A DNA stretch of 64,000 nt from Cristatella mucedo (taxonomy: Eukaryota > Bryozoa > Phylactolaemata > Cristatellidae). Under the pieces are notes generated by a model. That model worked only from the letters and a program-made list of their open reading frames with translations. It made no database searches and was not told the DNA's origin. The DNA lies in the NCBI GenBank assembly GCA_009760855.2, contig WPIO01000032.1:2611001-2675000 (forward strand), read 5' to 3'. The position numbers and the translations under genes were made by a program. Positions 1 through 12,300 of the stretch are shown in pieces; the stretch's first letter is position 1; every line of letters starts with the position of its first letter.

Positions 1-75
1 AGGATATTTAAAAGCCATTGAAAGAGATTAGGTTCTCTGAGAGCGCTATATGAATTTAATATTATCATTACGTTA
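1..75 (+). repeat. LINE-A 3' tail fragment
   Basis: This short stretch carries the signature of the LINE-A 3' tail found across the window: a GAAAGAGATTAGGTTCTCTG core, then GAGAGCGCTATATGAA and an AT-rich end with ATTATC units. The same core ends the longer LINE copies at 14221, 28220 and (reversed) 39178, so it is a severely 5'-truncated insertion. It lies in the intron upstream of the first visible receptor exon. Confidence 0.6.
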
Positions 76-1063
76 TTTAGCTTGAGTAACAGTACATTGA
101 TGCATCTCAGAAATTCATAAATGTGGGCTTTAGGAGGTTTGCTGTCATTTTTGAGCAAGAAATGGATTTCAAAATCGCTTCAGGAGGAAAAGGCTTTAAT
201 TAAGGCAAGAAACTGCGATGCAAAAGTCCAGAAGATTCTCGTTCACTGCTAAGAGGCTGCCCGATCTTACCTAAATTGCTACCAAGGAGCTGGAAAGGCC
301 ACAGAAAGGATATCTTTTTGCGACCTAAACTATTTATCGCACGCGAGTTGATAGACAGTAGGTGCTGGTCATGTGCAGGCTTTCCGTAGCTTGCTCTCCA
401 TGTCCTAACTACTTTCACTTGTGTGGTGAACCAATCGAAACACGTTTTGAAAACGGTAGAAGCCGTGACAAAGTAGTTGAGCGTGGCACAACTCGTCGTG
501 AGGCCATTAACCACAAGTCTAGTCACGAAATCTAGTATGCTGAAAGCTAATTAGAATATTAATGACATCGGGTATTCAGGCAAGCCCTTTTCTGCTGCTA
601 AGTCTGCTTTAACATCAGCACTTAGGATTTGCTAAGTAAATTGATTTCCAATCAAAGTACAGCCCACTAAATTGCAACATTGTGCTGTTTTTGCTTAAAG
701 CCTGTTGTTCCAACCAGGCTTTCCAAACTAACTGACCGCTTTTCATAAAAGCTCAAGAAAAAGTTCAGATTTTTGGCAGTCTTCCTAACAGATGAATCAA
801 AAGAGTGCATTTAACTCTTTGTACGATATTATTCAAAAAGGAGCAGTAATAGTTATTTTAGATGAGACATTTTCTTAAAAAATTTCAAGCAATTCTCAAT
901 CATTCGACAGTAGATTATCCCTCGAAGACCATAATGTTTACTTTCTCAATACTAAATTCGGCGCTTTTAAAAGCCATATTGGTTGCTTTTTTGCAGAATA
1001 CCATTTCGTCGTTTTAATTTTGAAAAATGGCTATCCTAGTTGAATATTATTTCACTTCTGCAG
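76..1063 (+). other. intron upstream of the TM1 exon; no gene recognised
   Basis: This is presumably intron, because the exon at 1064 has a good acceptor and opens in phase 0. The preceding exon should encode the GPS autoproteolysis motif, and I do not see a convincing one here. The open frame on the minus strand at 200-526 has no recognisable motif. Confidence 0.4.
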
Positions 1064-1179
1064 AAAACCCAGTCGTCAGACGAAGCTCATGAAGAAGTCC
1101 TTACCCTGCTGACGACAGTTGGGCTAAGCATGTCAATTGCTTCGCTTTTAATTGTTCTGATCACATTCATAATATTCAA
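1064..1179 (+). CDS. adhesion GPCR exon: post-GPS linker and TM1
   Basis: The acceptor is TTCTGCAG and the donor is GTAAGT. The exon opens in phase 0 and closes in phase 2, and only one of three frames is open. It starts with a short acidic linker ([13 protein letters not shown]), then a hydrophobic TM1 with [19 protein letters not shown]. The placement matches adhesion GPCRs, where TM1 follows the GPS cleavage site within a few tens of residues. Confidence 0.85.
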
Positions 1180-4100
1180 GTAAGTTTTAATTGATATATT
1201 TTTTATTTATACCAAATGTTGGTGTTTTGAATCAACTCATCTTAACCTAGGATGAATATTCATAGACTATATTTTTTACTTTATATGCGATTAATATCCT
1301 GAGTAAAAAAAAAAGTCTTATCACCCGGCACTTGGTAATCCACCTATTTAGATATTTCGAATTTGCAGCTTCTAGCTGTAATTGAGCGTAAAAGCAAATA
1401 ATGTTTCAACACTGATTTTCACTTTGCGACTTAAAAACTTTATACCCGCCTTAGTGAACTGAAAAGACTTGCTGATACCCGTGAAAATTCCCTGGAAATA
1501 ATATTTATTTGTATGGTGGGCTTGAATATCATCTGTCCTACCTGGTGAGCCCCTTTCACTGACAGTCAATATGGCTGCACTTTTCTAACGTGAAATAATA
1601 CTTTGAGGCTGAAAAACTCTTTCAAAAAATCTAAGATAGTGCACCGCTTGCTGCTTAAACACCTACGCTCATGGTCACAAGAACAAGCTGCTTTAAAAAA
1701 TAATACCGCCAATATCTATGCTCCTTTTAGTGTTCTTTATATCTTGACTTTTGCCTGACCTGGAAAGCTATGGACTTTGCCTATCATATATACTACATAT
1801 GATATGAAATGATATGATATGATAACGCATAATCTACTTTTTTACTTGGGTGTTTATGCTTTTCTCCCAAAAATTTTTCATCCGCTCATTCTACGGATTC
1901 ACTATCAACTACAAACAGTTTTAAGCAAAAATCCAGACCCGTTCTGTATTCAAGGAATTTTGAACTTCAATTCTGCTTGCAATTGAGCACTTAAACAGCA
2001 AATGATAGCAAGCGTTATCTAATGATTTTACATTTGAATTTTAGGAAAATGAGACAAACTCTTTCTCAGAAGGTACTCTTCAACTTGTCGTTAGCACTGC
2101 TTTCATTAAACGTCATATTTTTGGTGGGGATAGACATGGGTGCGAACAAAACAGCCTGCACAATAATCGCCGTACTGCTGCACTACTTTCTTCTGAGTGC
2201 ATTTGCGTGGATGGCGGTGGAAGCTGTTCTACAGTACTTGCGGTAAGTCTGATAAGCATATTTTTACTACAGATGAGGCGAACAATTTCAATTTGGAGAA
2301 TTAGCATTAATATATTCACTCAACATGCATTAACTCACTATCCCACGAATCATTGTGTCATGACTTCTTTCCAGAATCTTTAAATTGCCGAAAGAGAGTC
2401 CGTTCTCTGACGGTGCAATACAAATTTATAACTATTATTCACCTCAAAAATGATTTCACATTTAGAAGAACTGTGAGATAAGTGCTGCTTGCACTTCGGT
2501 AGGCATGGTGACAAGTTTCTTTCTCGTTAAAATGAATTTTTTATTTTTCCGGCTGCCACATTCCTCGCAAATCGGCAAAAAAAGCAAAGATAACATTGCT
2601 GGCTGTTTTTATCTTTCTATATTGGTATTTGGAAGCAAAAGACGAGTGCAATGGATGCTACTCAATGCGCTCATTCACGAAGAATATGGAATAAAATTCA
2701 GCAAGTATACAGGTCATCTTCTCTGGCAACGTAACTGGTTTCTTTAGGACGAAATTGTTGAGAAGTGGCTGCTGAAGTTGCAATAACTAAATTTTTCAAT
2801 TTGATGACCCCTACATTGCAAAGCCCAAACAAAGAGAGAACTCTTTCCTCCTCTTTTGCTAGAGAGCACGGGTCAGGATCTGTATACATGTATAAATTAT
2901 TGTGAGGGTCCTGATACTCATGTGCACTAAGACCGTTTTTAGACAAAAATATAGCTTCTTCAATAGAAGTTCTGGGTCGCTTTCAATTCTAGGTTTGTGA
3001 AAGTCATCGGTATTTATGTTCCTCTTTTCATCGTCAAAGCATCTGTGACAGCATGGGGTAAGTTATCTCAAAGCTATTGAGGATTGAATATTAAATTTAG
3101 CGTTTTGGTTCTCTCTAGTTGTGGTAATGGCAAATTAAAACTCTATTGGAACATGTGGAACCAAACATCTGTCAAATACATAACCATAAGTAATTGCTGA
3201 CTTTACAGCTTACGATCGGTTTTTACAATTTCCATAAATTAGCACTTTCATTTTGCATCAGCTAAATCGTTAACTATTTTTTGTTTAGTTTTCGATCTAC
3301 ACTCATACAGTTGATTGGTGTCTTATAGCATTAGCTTTTGCACCTTGCTAGCTGCTAAATGTGATACTTTTTCAGGCGTGAGGCATGAAGAGCTGCACGA
3401 TCAGAGTCCTGCCTGAGCATTTCTACCACTCTGCATACATCTCTTGGCGCCACTCAAGGGATTATGTAATAACATTCGAGAGAGGATAAAATAGCTTACA
3501 AGTTGCATCTGCCGTCTGGCAGCCCAAAGTTCGCTAACCTATTGTCTTTTAATGTGCTGGCTAAACCAATACAACTTCATTATGAAGTGGAAAATGCATA
3601 ATAACTGCTAGGTATTCAATAAGAAATGATCATGATGTTTTCACGTACTCTTAAAGCAGTACGTGAAAACCAAGATGCGTTGAACATTATCATCACCCAA
3701 TACCATGAAAGAAAAATGTAAGAAAGACATTGATTTCTGAGATCTGGCAGAAATGTCTTGCTTACGTTCTTGTGGGCATCCACTGTGTGGCCGATATTTG
3801 TGGTGAAATATGTTTGCATTTAGACTAGAGATAATTTTACTTTTAGCCCCAAACGTTTTCTGAGCTGGTATTGTTGAATTTATTTCTTATCTGGTTGACC
3901 AAGGATGATTTGCACTCATTAGTACTTATGACGAGTACAAATGCATCAAATTACAGCTCTTGGAAAAAAACTTAGAAAAGACCGACGTGAAACATCAAGC
4001 CAAAAGGGATAGGCTATTGTTAGTCATCTACATACAGTATGGAGAAAAGTTTGAAGCCGATTTAGGCTTGGTTAACTAGTGAACTCTTCAACTTGGTCTA

Positions 4101-6329
4101 GCTACTAGCTTGATCAAACCTACTAACCTTGGCGGCTCCTGCCTGTCTAATTAGAAGACGTCAGGAAGGAGTAGTGTGGAAACCGGGCAGCAGTAGACAG
4201 CGTAGGCAAGAGACAGGGATTCGATTGGTTCACCCATTGACGTATAAGCTATGGACAATAAGCGAGGGCAGGGCTCAGTCGGTTGAGAACGGCCGATACT
4301 GACTGCTGGGAAGGTTTCATGAGACTTGAGGCTATTCTGCTAAACGCCAGCTATTGACCTTTGGGAGTCAAGACTACACCACACTAGAGATGATACCCAT
4401 TTAAGACCTGCCAAAGCTTCATACCGATGTAGAGGCGCACAAATTTCTCATGTCTTCACTGACTCCTGATGAAAGCCCTCACTAATTCTTACACATGACA
4501 AGCATACGTATTGTGATAATCATATCAAATCATAATCCTAATCTTATCAAAACAGGATCTGCGTCAGATGGACTAGCTGACCGATTGCTCCTGGCATTTA
4601 AATTGAAAATCCATCTGATCAAGGAAATTTATAGTCGATCTACCAACGTAATTTTAAGTGCCTTTTCCACCGCAAATAGCTCAAAGCTACATTCCTTACT
4701 CTTACTCTAGAATTCGTATAAGTAGGCCCATATATCGGCTAAACATCTTTTTATGTTTTAAATGCACTGTCAGCCCAATAAAAGTAATGGTTTTTAGAGG
4801 CATCCACTAAAGGTAGTATGCTATTGAGAGTTATCAGCCACCAAGGTTCTTTTGCTGCTACAAAATTGAGGCTATCGAACTAGTGGCGCATCTGGGTAGA
4901 GAAAATTGAGTTGGAATGGTTTGCTACCGTCAGCATTTTGTTTCAGAACTGAGCCGTTGCTCTAGCAGATCTAACTTATCAAACCCTACGATATTCCCCT
5001 GCTGTTACTTAGAGAAACCACTGTATCTCTCCATAACTTTTCTAGAGAGCCATTTGGACAATTGGGCCCTCATCTTGCTCCGCTTCAATACTTCCTTTAG
5101 TCAGTTTCTCCAGGACCACTGGCACCGTATTGTGTCTCACCATGTGCATACCTGGTGACTTCTTACAGCCAGCTATAATTCACTCGATCTATCCAAATCT
5201 ATTTCATCTAACATATCTATGATTTTCTTTCCTGGATCTACCACAGAGATATAAAACGGTGCTGTTACCGGTCCTCTGTAACTTGAAGTGTGAAGGCAAG
5301 CCTGGCCCGTCAAATGACCTTACTCAATCGTTTCACTGCCTTAAAAGGCCGCTTGCATATCTTTAAGGAATGGTGCTTGTTGCTTCTGCTCGCTGCGGAC
5401 GCAAGCATATTTCCTCCGTGGACAAAATCAACGAAAACAGTGTTCGTCGTTCGTTATCGCGCATTCTGTACAGCTCAAAGAATACTATACCGGTATCAAG
5501 ATGCTGCTGATTGCTTTGAAGTACGGTGACTATGACTCGGTGGTCATTTGAGACTTCTAAATTGACTCACTTCTGCTAGGCCTCAAAGGCAACTCTTTGA
5601 AGCTTCCTTGTTTTTTTATTATCAAACCGCTTGGGAGCTAAGAAACACTGTCAAAAAAGCGCTTGCCACATGGAACCAGTTTCTCATTCAGAAAAAATAA
5701 CATCCACTCGCAGCCACTAGTAGAATGTTAAATGGTACTGGAGCCATAACTGAGCCTAAAAAGTTAGGCATAATCATTCACACTTTCACAGCCCTAGACG
5801 ATGTGTCAGCAGACTTCAAGTACCTCCATGAAGTCTTTCCCAAGCTTTCTGAGGTCAAAGTTGAAGCTTTTATCTATATGGAACTACATATTAAGATCAT
5901 AGAGAGTATGGAATCTACCAAATAGCCAAACAGGATCGAAAAGTGGCTTGAAACAGTTATTTCATTGCTTAGTTATGGCTTCCAGGGCAATCACAAGGCT
6001 AAAAAATGTTAGCATTTGTTCAAAATCTTCTGAAGAACTATAATAAATTGTAGCTGAATATTTCTCACAGACCATACAATGTATGCTCATCTTGAACAAA
6101 TTCAAGCAAAATATTGTGGCTTATTCGTCGAAGGACCAAGGCGCTTTCAGCGGATATACTTGTAGCAGATAGAGACAGCAAAACCTGCACAATTCGAGTT
6201 ACCGTAGGTCGAGAATAAATTTTTACTACTGTAAGTTCTTACAAAAGCATAGGAAGATAAACATACTAAGTTGCTTTAAAAATTTAGGTAAAAATATTTT
6301 AAAATATTTTAATCAAATATTAAATATTA

Positions 6330-6369
<40 letters not shown>

Positions 6370-9300
6370 TATAATTATATATGTAATTATATAATTATAA
6401 TTATAATTATATAATCTATAATTATATATATATATAATATATATATAAATATTAAAAATATTTAATTGTTTTTAAAATTCATAACAAACAAGAAATAAAT
6501 GACAACTGGTAAATAAGATCATATTTGCATACCATAATGTGGAGTATTTTGGGCACACAGAAGCCGACGTTGTTGTTATGTACATGAAGCCCCTAGAAAG
6601 AGATTGAGTTCTCTGAGGGCGCTCTATCAAGTGTATTGCTATCATTATTATTATCATTACTAAGTACTATTAGGAGGAGGAGGAGGAGAACTTGGAAAAT
6701 CTTGCTCGAGGAGCATCAACTCTCTCTTCCTCTAAACCCTCGTGACTGGTCGATGGCTGAGGCTCTTTGCTTGTGGATAGCTGGAATGCATGCATCACTC
6801 TGAACACGTCTTACCTCTAGCAAGTCACGGAAGCAAGAGAGACCCATCGGTACTAGCATGCATAGCTGTCAGACATCGTTTCCACCCTACTGTTTGAGGC
6901 GTAATCAAATATAATCGCCGGGTGCTGATTTTGAAAGTTTTCTCGGATAAATTCTGACTTTCTATTCTTGCATGATGGCGGCCGCTTTCGTATCTCCGAA
7001 TGTTTGTAAGTCGAGCTGTTGTAGGTCGGAGCTGACTTTACTAAACTAAACTATGAATGTCCTTTAAAGATAATGCAAAGAAATCGTAATGGGGGACTAC
7101 GCTTGATTGCTTCGAAAATGGAATATTAATTAAAGCTACAACTTAAGAAGCTTTTCTTATTTCTGAATCGTTTTAAGCCGAGCATTTTGTATAGCTTCAG
7201 AGTAAACACATGTTAATTTAGATTTGCTTGGTTCTCCTTCTGATTAAAGGTGAACCGCAAAACAGACGATTGCCATATTTTCTCATTTAGAATGAGTAAT
7301 TTTTCATGTTATCACTGTAATTGTCAAAATAGGCAAGTTTCTAAGGAATAATGGCCATGTTCAATACTTCTGAGGCATGAGCAATTGGGAAATTTTGATT
7401 ATTACTCAGGGACAAAAAAGTGTTACCTAGTGTAAAGCATGCAGTGGATCGTTGTAGAAATTCGTTATTCTACTTAACCTCTTTATTATGCGACAGTTTA
7501 CTTCTTCTATTTGTTCCGCTGGGCAGAATGAAGCGTCTGAAGTCATAGGATGCCATCACATCTGGGTAGCATGCTGAACTGGCGGTATATTAAACCATAT
7601 GTTTACGTAGAAGAGCAACCCTATTACTAACTATAGAGCATTGTTTTATCACTTGCTTTTCAAAATCAACAGCTGCTCTTTCTGAGCTCGAAACTCATGT
7701 GAGACCAACGCAAATTATGTCATCCCTGAATGCCCAACTCACATAAGCTGCATAAGTAAGAGTGATTTTATTTAATGACTCAACGAGTAGTTAAGCTCAA
7801 GAGACTACTCACTTTGGTGGGCTTCTAGGCTTTAGTGAACTGGCAAGTTGAAAATCTCATTTGGAACTTCCTATGATATTCAGATATGACGTCTATAATG
7901 TTCGCGGGTAATCAAAAATCAGCATGGGCAGACTGGATTACCTTGTTTGGTACTGGGCCGTAAGTTTTGAAAGTTGAAGCTACATAGCACAAAGATTTTT
8001 ACTTTGCTTAAAATCGGTTGTAACCGAATTTGCAGGTAAGCAGAGTGCTGCTAACTGAGTGCAGGCAGCACCTGCAGTTCCTTGGCTTCTCCTTCCTTTG
8101 GATTTTTACGCCACGCATAATCGGAAGCTACTGCCCACAACTGAAGGCTAGATGCCGCTCAGGCAAATGCATATCCACCATCACCATTTACTAGGAGCAG
8201 CTTGGTCATATGATTTGATATATTAGCTAAATTACTTCGGGATGCACCTGATCCGATTCAAGATTCGCCTGCTTTGTAGAAATATCTTTCACTCTTATTT
8301 GGATTTTCCTGATCTATCGCGGGTCAAGCGAGGAATTTTGGATCTTCTGTATAAGCAGGCCGACTTTAAATTTAGTGGGCAGCAAGTTTAGTCTGCAGCT
8401 GTAGCTTCAAAAAGTTTCTAATATCTCGTGTTTGGTGCTATCCTCTCTAGTGCACTCATGGAAGAATTAAATAGTACACACGTTGACAGCATATACGTAT
8501 TTCAATGAATCCTTATTTTCGCACGTAATTAGATAGAACGATTGGTGAATAGTAAGTGGCATTTAAAGCTTGATAAAAAGGAGCTTGCCTACAAGATCCT
8601 TCAAAAAGCTCACGTTTCATGGAATATGAATTTTCTGCCATTTAAATGACTATGATGTTCTTAAGCTTTTGCTGGAGTCAATTTTTTTTATATTTTTACT
8701 ATATTTTGAAGGCTCTATACTTCTCTGATTTTATTTTAACAAGTATTCACTCAGCCTGATCGCCAAAAGCCTATTATTCCCGAAAATCCTAACGAATGTC
8801 TAAAACTGTCCATTAAAGTTAGGCTGAAAACTGGTTGTAAGGGAAAAAGTCCCACGCCAAAATACTGGATGAGTTCTAAACTGCAGGAACATAACAATGA
8901 TAAAGAGCGTGACAGTTACTGGCGATGAGTCTAAACTTGAAGTTGCTGCCACTCCTCTAGCTAAATGTCGGCTAACGGAAATTAACCAGGCAATCACGTC
9001 GTCTCACCTCAGCAACGCGATTATCCATTGCGTTGCAGCATTAGTAGCTGGTACAGGTTGGGCGGAACGACCAGAAGTCTTTCTTGGCCCGAAATTAGCC
9101 TTTTTCGTATCCAAAGACATTTGTACAAAAGATATATATTCCCTTGATCTCGGTCTTGGGTATTTACATTCGGACATGCGGCTCGAAGTTCAAAATCTGT
9201 AAAACTTTTGAATTTCGAAAGAGAGAAGACAAAAATGAATAACCCGAGCTTTCCGCGTGTATATTCGATGTAGACATTCAAACCTTAAAGCCTTTGTATT

Positions 9301-12300
9301 TTCTATTCACTCAGACAAGCGATACTAGACTGCAGCCATTTTAGAGCCAATTAGTCTGGGTTACTCAATCTCAACTCAGACTTACTAGTCATGAGATTAT
9401 GATCAACTTGTAGAATTTAACGGCCAAAGCTGTGAGGAGTCCTACTAAAATATTTGCTCACTTGCAATTTAAAAGTTCGGAAAATAAATTCTAGTTTGTT
9501 CTTCATGGCAAGGCCATGGACATCTGTGTAGTGAGCGCGTGAGCTTATACTTCACCTGTCTCACGTGCAGCCACTGCACGCATTTGGCTAGCTTCTCTTT
9601 CCTATAGATGTTCATGCCAAGCAAGTAGTTCATCGCAAGTGATTCATAGAGAGAGTATTGTATGGCATGATGACGTGAGTAACTGAAAGTAATTTCGGGG
9701 TTTTAGTATTATCTGCTAATAACTGTGCACTATTTTGTATCCTTAGGTACACCGGCCATTATTGTTGGCATCATCTGTGCAAAGGATTATCAACAGTATC
9801 TCCGAACCGACAAAATGTAAGTAGACAGATAGTAATGACGGATACAGCGGAAGATTTACCTGGGAGTTCTCGGAATTTTTATGCGATCAACGTGGTTAGA
9901 GAGACCGCTGACAGTGCCCGGGGTCTTGGTTCGGGATGCTCCATACTCTGAGAAGGCCAGTGGAGGCCAGATCCTAGTTTTCTATTGAGGTTATATGGTA
10001 TAGAATATATATGAAGAAGCTGCTTTCCAGCAGTTATACTGGCGTAATTTTAGACATTTGGAATATATGGATACGTAGGCATACCCATGTTTGATCAGCT
10101 CTAGCACGAACCGTTTTGGTTTCACACCTGACATCACCAGCTGACAAAATAATGTGCTCCACGGAAACCTTTCTATGAGTCTGCTGAGCGGTCGCGCCCA
10201 TTAACCGGAGCTCGATGAGGGAGGCTGTGAACTGTCTCCCCATTTTATGAAAGTATACGTTATCAGCTGATTGGGCGAATGGATTGTCTCCCCATTGATT
10301 CGAACATTAGATTCTAAGGGACACGTCATCCACAATCACTGCCTGCTTCAGGAAAAGTTGAACTACAGAAACTCATTTAATGACTTAATTCTCGGTTTTG
10401 ATTCTGCACTTGATTCTTGAGTCACACTGCACAGTTGAGATCTTGTTCTCATTTTATGACAAGCCATCAGCTAGCCCTGAAGTCAGGCTGGTTTGCTCGA
10501 CCAAGTACACATTTTCGCCTTCTCTTGCAGCATACCGGTGGACTGCCTTTTCAAATGTTTGCCCCCTCTAGAAAATAGAGACTGTATCTGTCTGCCTACA
10601 TGATGTAACTATGTTAGTAATGTACTATTTGTGTCTGTGTTAAGCTTTCGGGCCTCTTGGGGAATCAAATATTCTGTAGAATCTTACTCCAAAGTGAGAA
10701 TCGATCTTTGCCTTCTTTAGAGTGACAAACACGGGATTAGCTGTCTCAAATCCTTTTTAATGACAAAAGATGGTCCAACAGCTACACTAGAAGTATGTGC
10801 CTCGTGTGATATCCAGGTATTGCTGTGTAACAGCTGGATAGATCTCTCCATTAGATACCTAGTGATAGCCTACAGAGTAGTGGCCCATTATCATTCTGCT
10901 GAATTCGTATTGCAGCAGTTTATTTATTTGATTCATCCATCTTAAATGGCAACTCTTTGGGTATCAAACGTGACAAAACTGGAGATGAGCAAAGCTTGTC
11001 TCATAGTACTGTATATCTGGGATGCTCTTTGTCAGATGGTTGTCTATTTAACCTTCCATTGAGCTCCTAAAGGGTTAAGTCGTTAAGCCAGTGATCAAAT
11101 AAAATTCACTGGGAAACGTCGGTAGCCCCTGTCAGTCTTGAAAAGCTTCAGTCGTGGTCTTTCGTTAGGCTTTTGAAAACTCATACCCGGCTTGGACCTT
11201 ATATTTGCCAGGATCCACTGTCATCCGTTTGTTTGAGATATGTGCGGCAGTGCATGGCCAGCTGACCCTCGCTTCGCTGTAATGTAGTCCAATAGAGAAC
11301 TTTCCTATCATTACAATTGTCTGCATGTGCTCCTTTTAATTGGTACTACGAGTACCAGATTTTCTAAATATGCACCTAGCGAACTTTTATAATGTGTTTC
11401 GGTGACCTGATTCATTGGGCTATGGAATTCTGATGGCGAGCCATAAAGACCACATGTATCACTCTGAACTGATAGCTGTCGGCTCCTGTCAAGAAGGCAG
11501 TCGTGGCCAGGCTATCTTGGCAATCAAGACTTGGAAAGGTCTCTTAGTGAAATACAAGTAACAATAGATATTACCCTTAGAAGAATCTTTAGGGTCTGAG
11601 GTATTGTACGTATGGTATCGGGTTGCTATGTTTTGCTCGGTAAAGAATTCACCTCGCTATAGTAGATGCAATTGCTGCTCGAGCGCTCGTGAGACCCTCT
11701 TCCTGCATATTTGTTATCTCATTCTGCAACTGCTTGTGCAGCGCATACAGAGTTTTGTATCGTGGGATCGCCAGCGGACGCTTTTGATTGCTGCGCTACT
11801 GCACTTACCTCACTGTCAAGATAAATAAATTTCTACGCTCCCTGCTATTGTGCCAAAAGTTATGCCAGAAAAGCCAGCACACAATCCCAGAGCTCATACT
11901 TTCTGAAAATTTAGTATCAATCAAAATCACAAGATGTGGCTGCTCGTATATAAAATATTTGATGCATACTTTTGTAGGAGCGCATTTTTTCTAAATTCAT
12001 TATAAATTGATCTCCCCTTGGGCTGGAGGCTCAATTAAGTGGCAAGTCACCCCTAACCATATTATTCATTTCGTTTGTTTTTCAAGCATGATTTTACTTA
12101 ACATTCAATTGCATTTCACTTTACAGCAAATGTAAAGCGCCTAGAGAGAGATTGGGTTCTCTGAGGGCGCTTTATCAAGTGAATTATTATTATTATTATT
12201 ATTAAGTCTCAAATTCTCCTACACTAAGCTCTTTATTAGAAAAGTCGCAACCCGAGCACAGACTGCATGCTAAACACGACCACTCTCTGAGTGTGTGCGT

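Larger units (their letters stand above)
3058..9746 (+). other. long intron 3 (6.7 kb) of the receptor gene
   Basis: This is the largest visible intron of gene 1. It contains a 13-bp-arm hairpin (3637-3670), a decayed protein remnant (about 5716-6130), a (TA)n-rich stretch (6300-6465) and a LINE-A tail (6588-6660). The two opposing open frames at 8800-9281 overlap each other and show no domain I recognise. Confidence 0.65.

Noticed and set aside
401-480. Possible GPS-like exon (ALHVLTTFTC) upstream of TM1
   Set aside because: It has a weak resemblance to the HLTxF core, but the Cys pattern is missing, a TAG precedes it in frame, and the donor is poor.
8800-9281. Overlapping open frames on both strands in receptor intron 3
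   Set aside because: They overlap, have no domain, and no splice sites link them to the receptor in phase.
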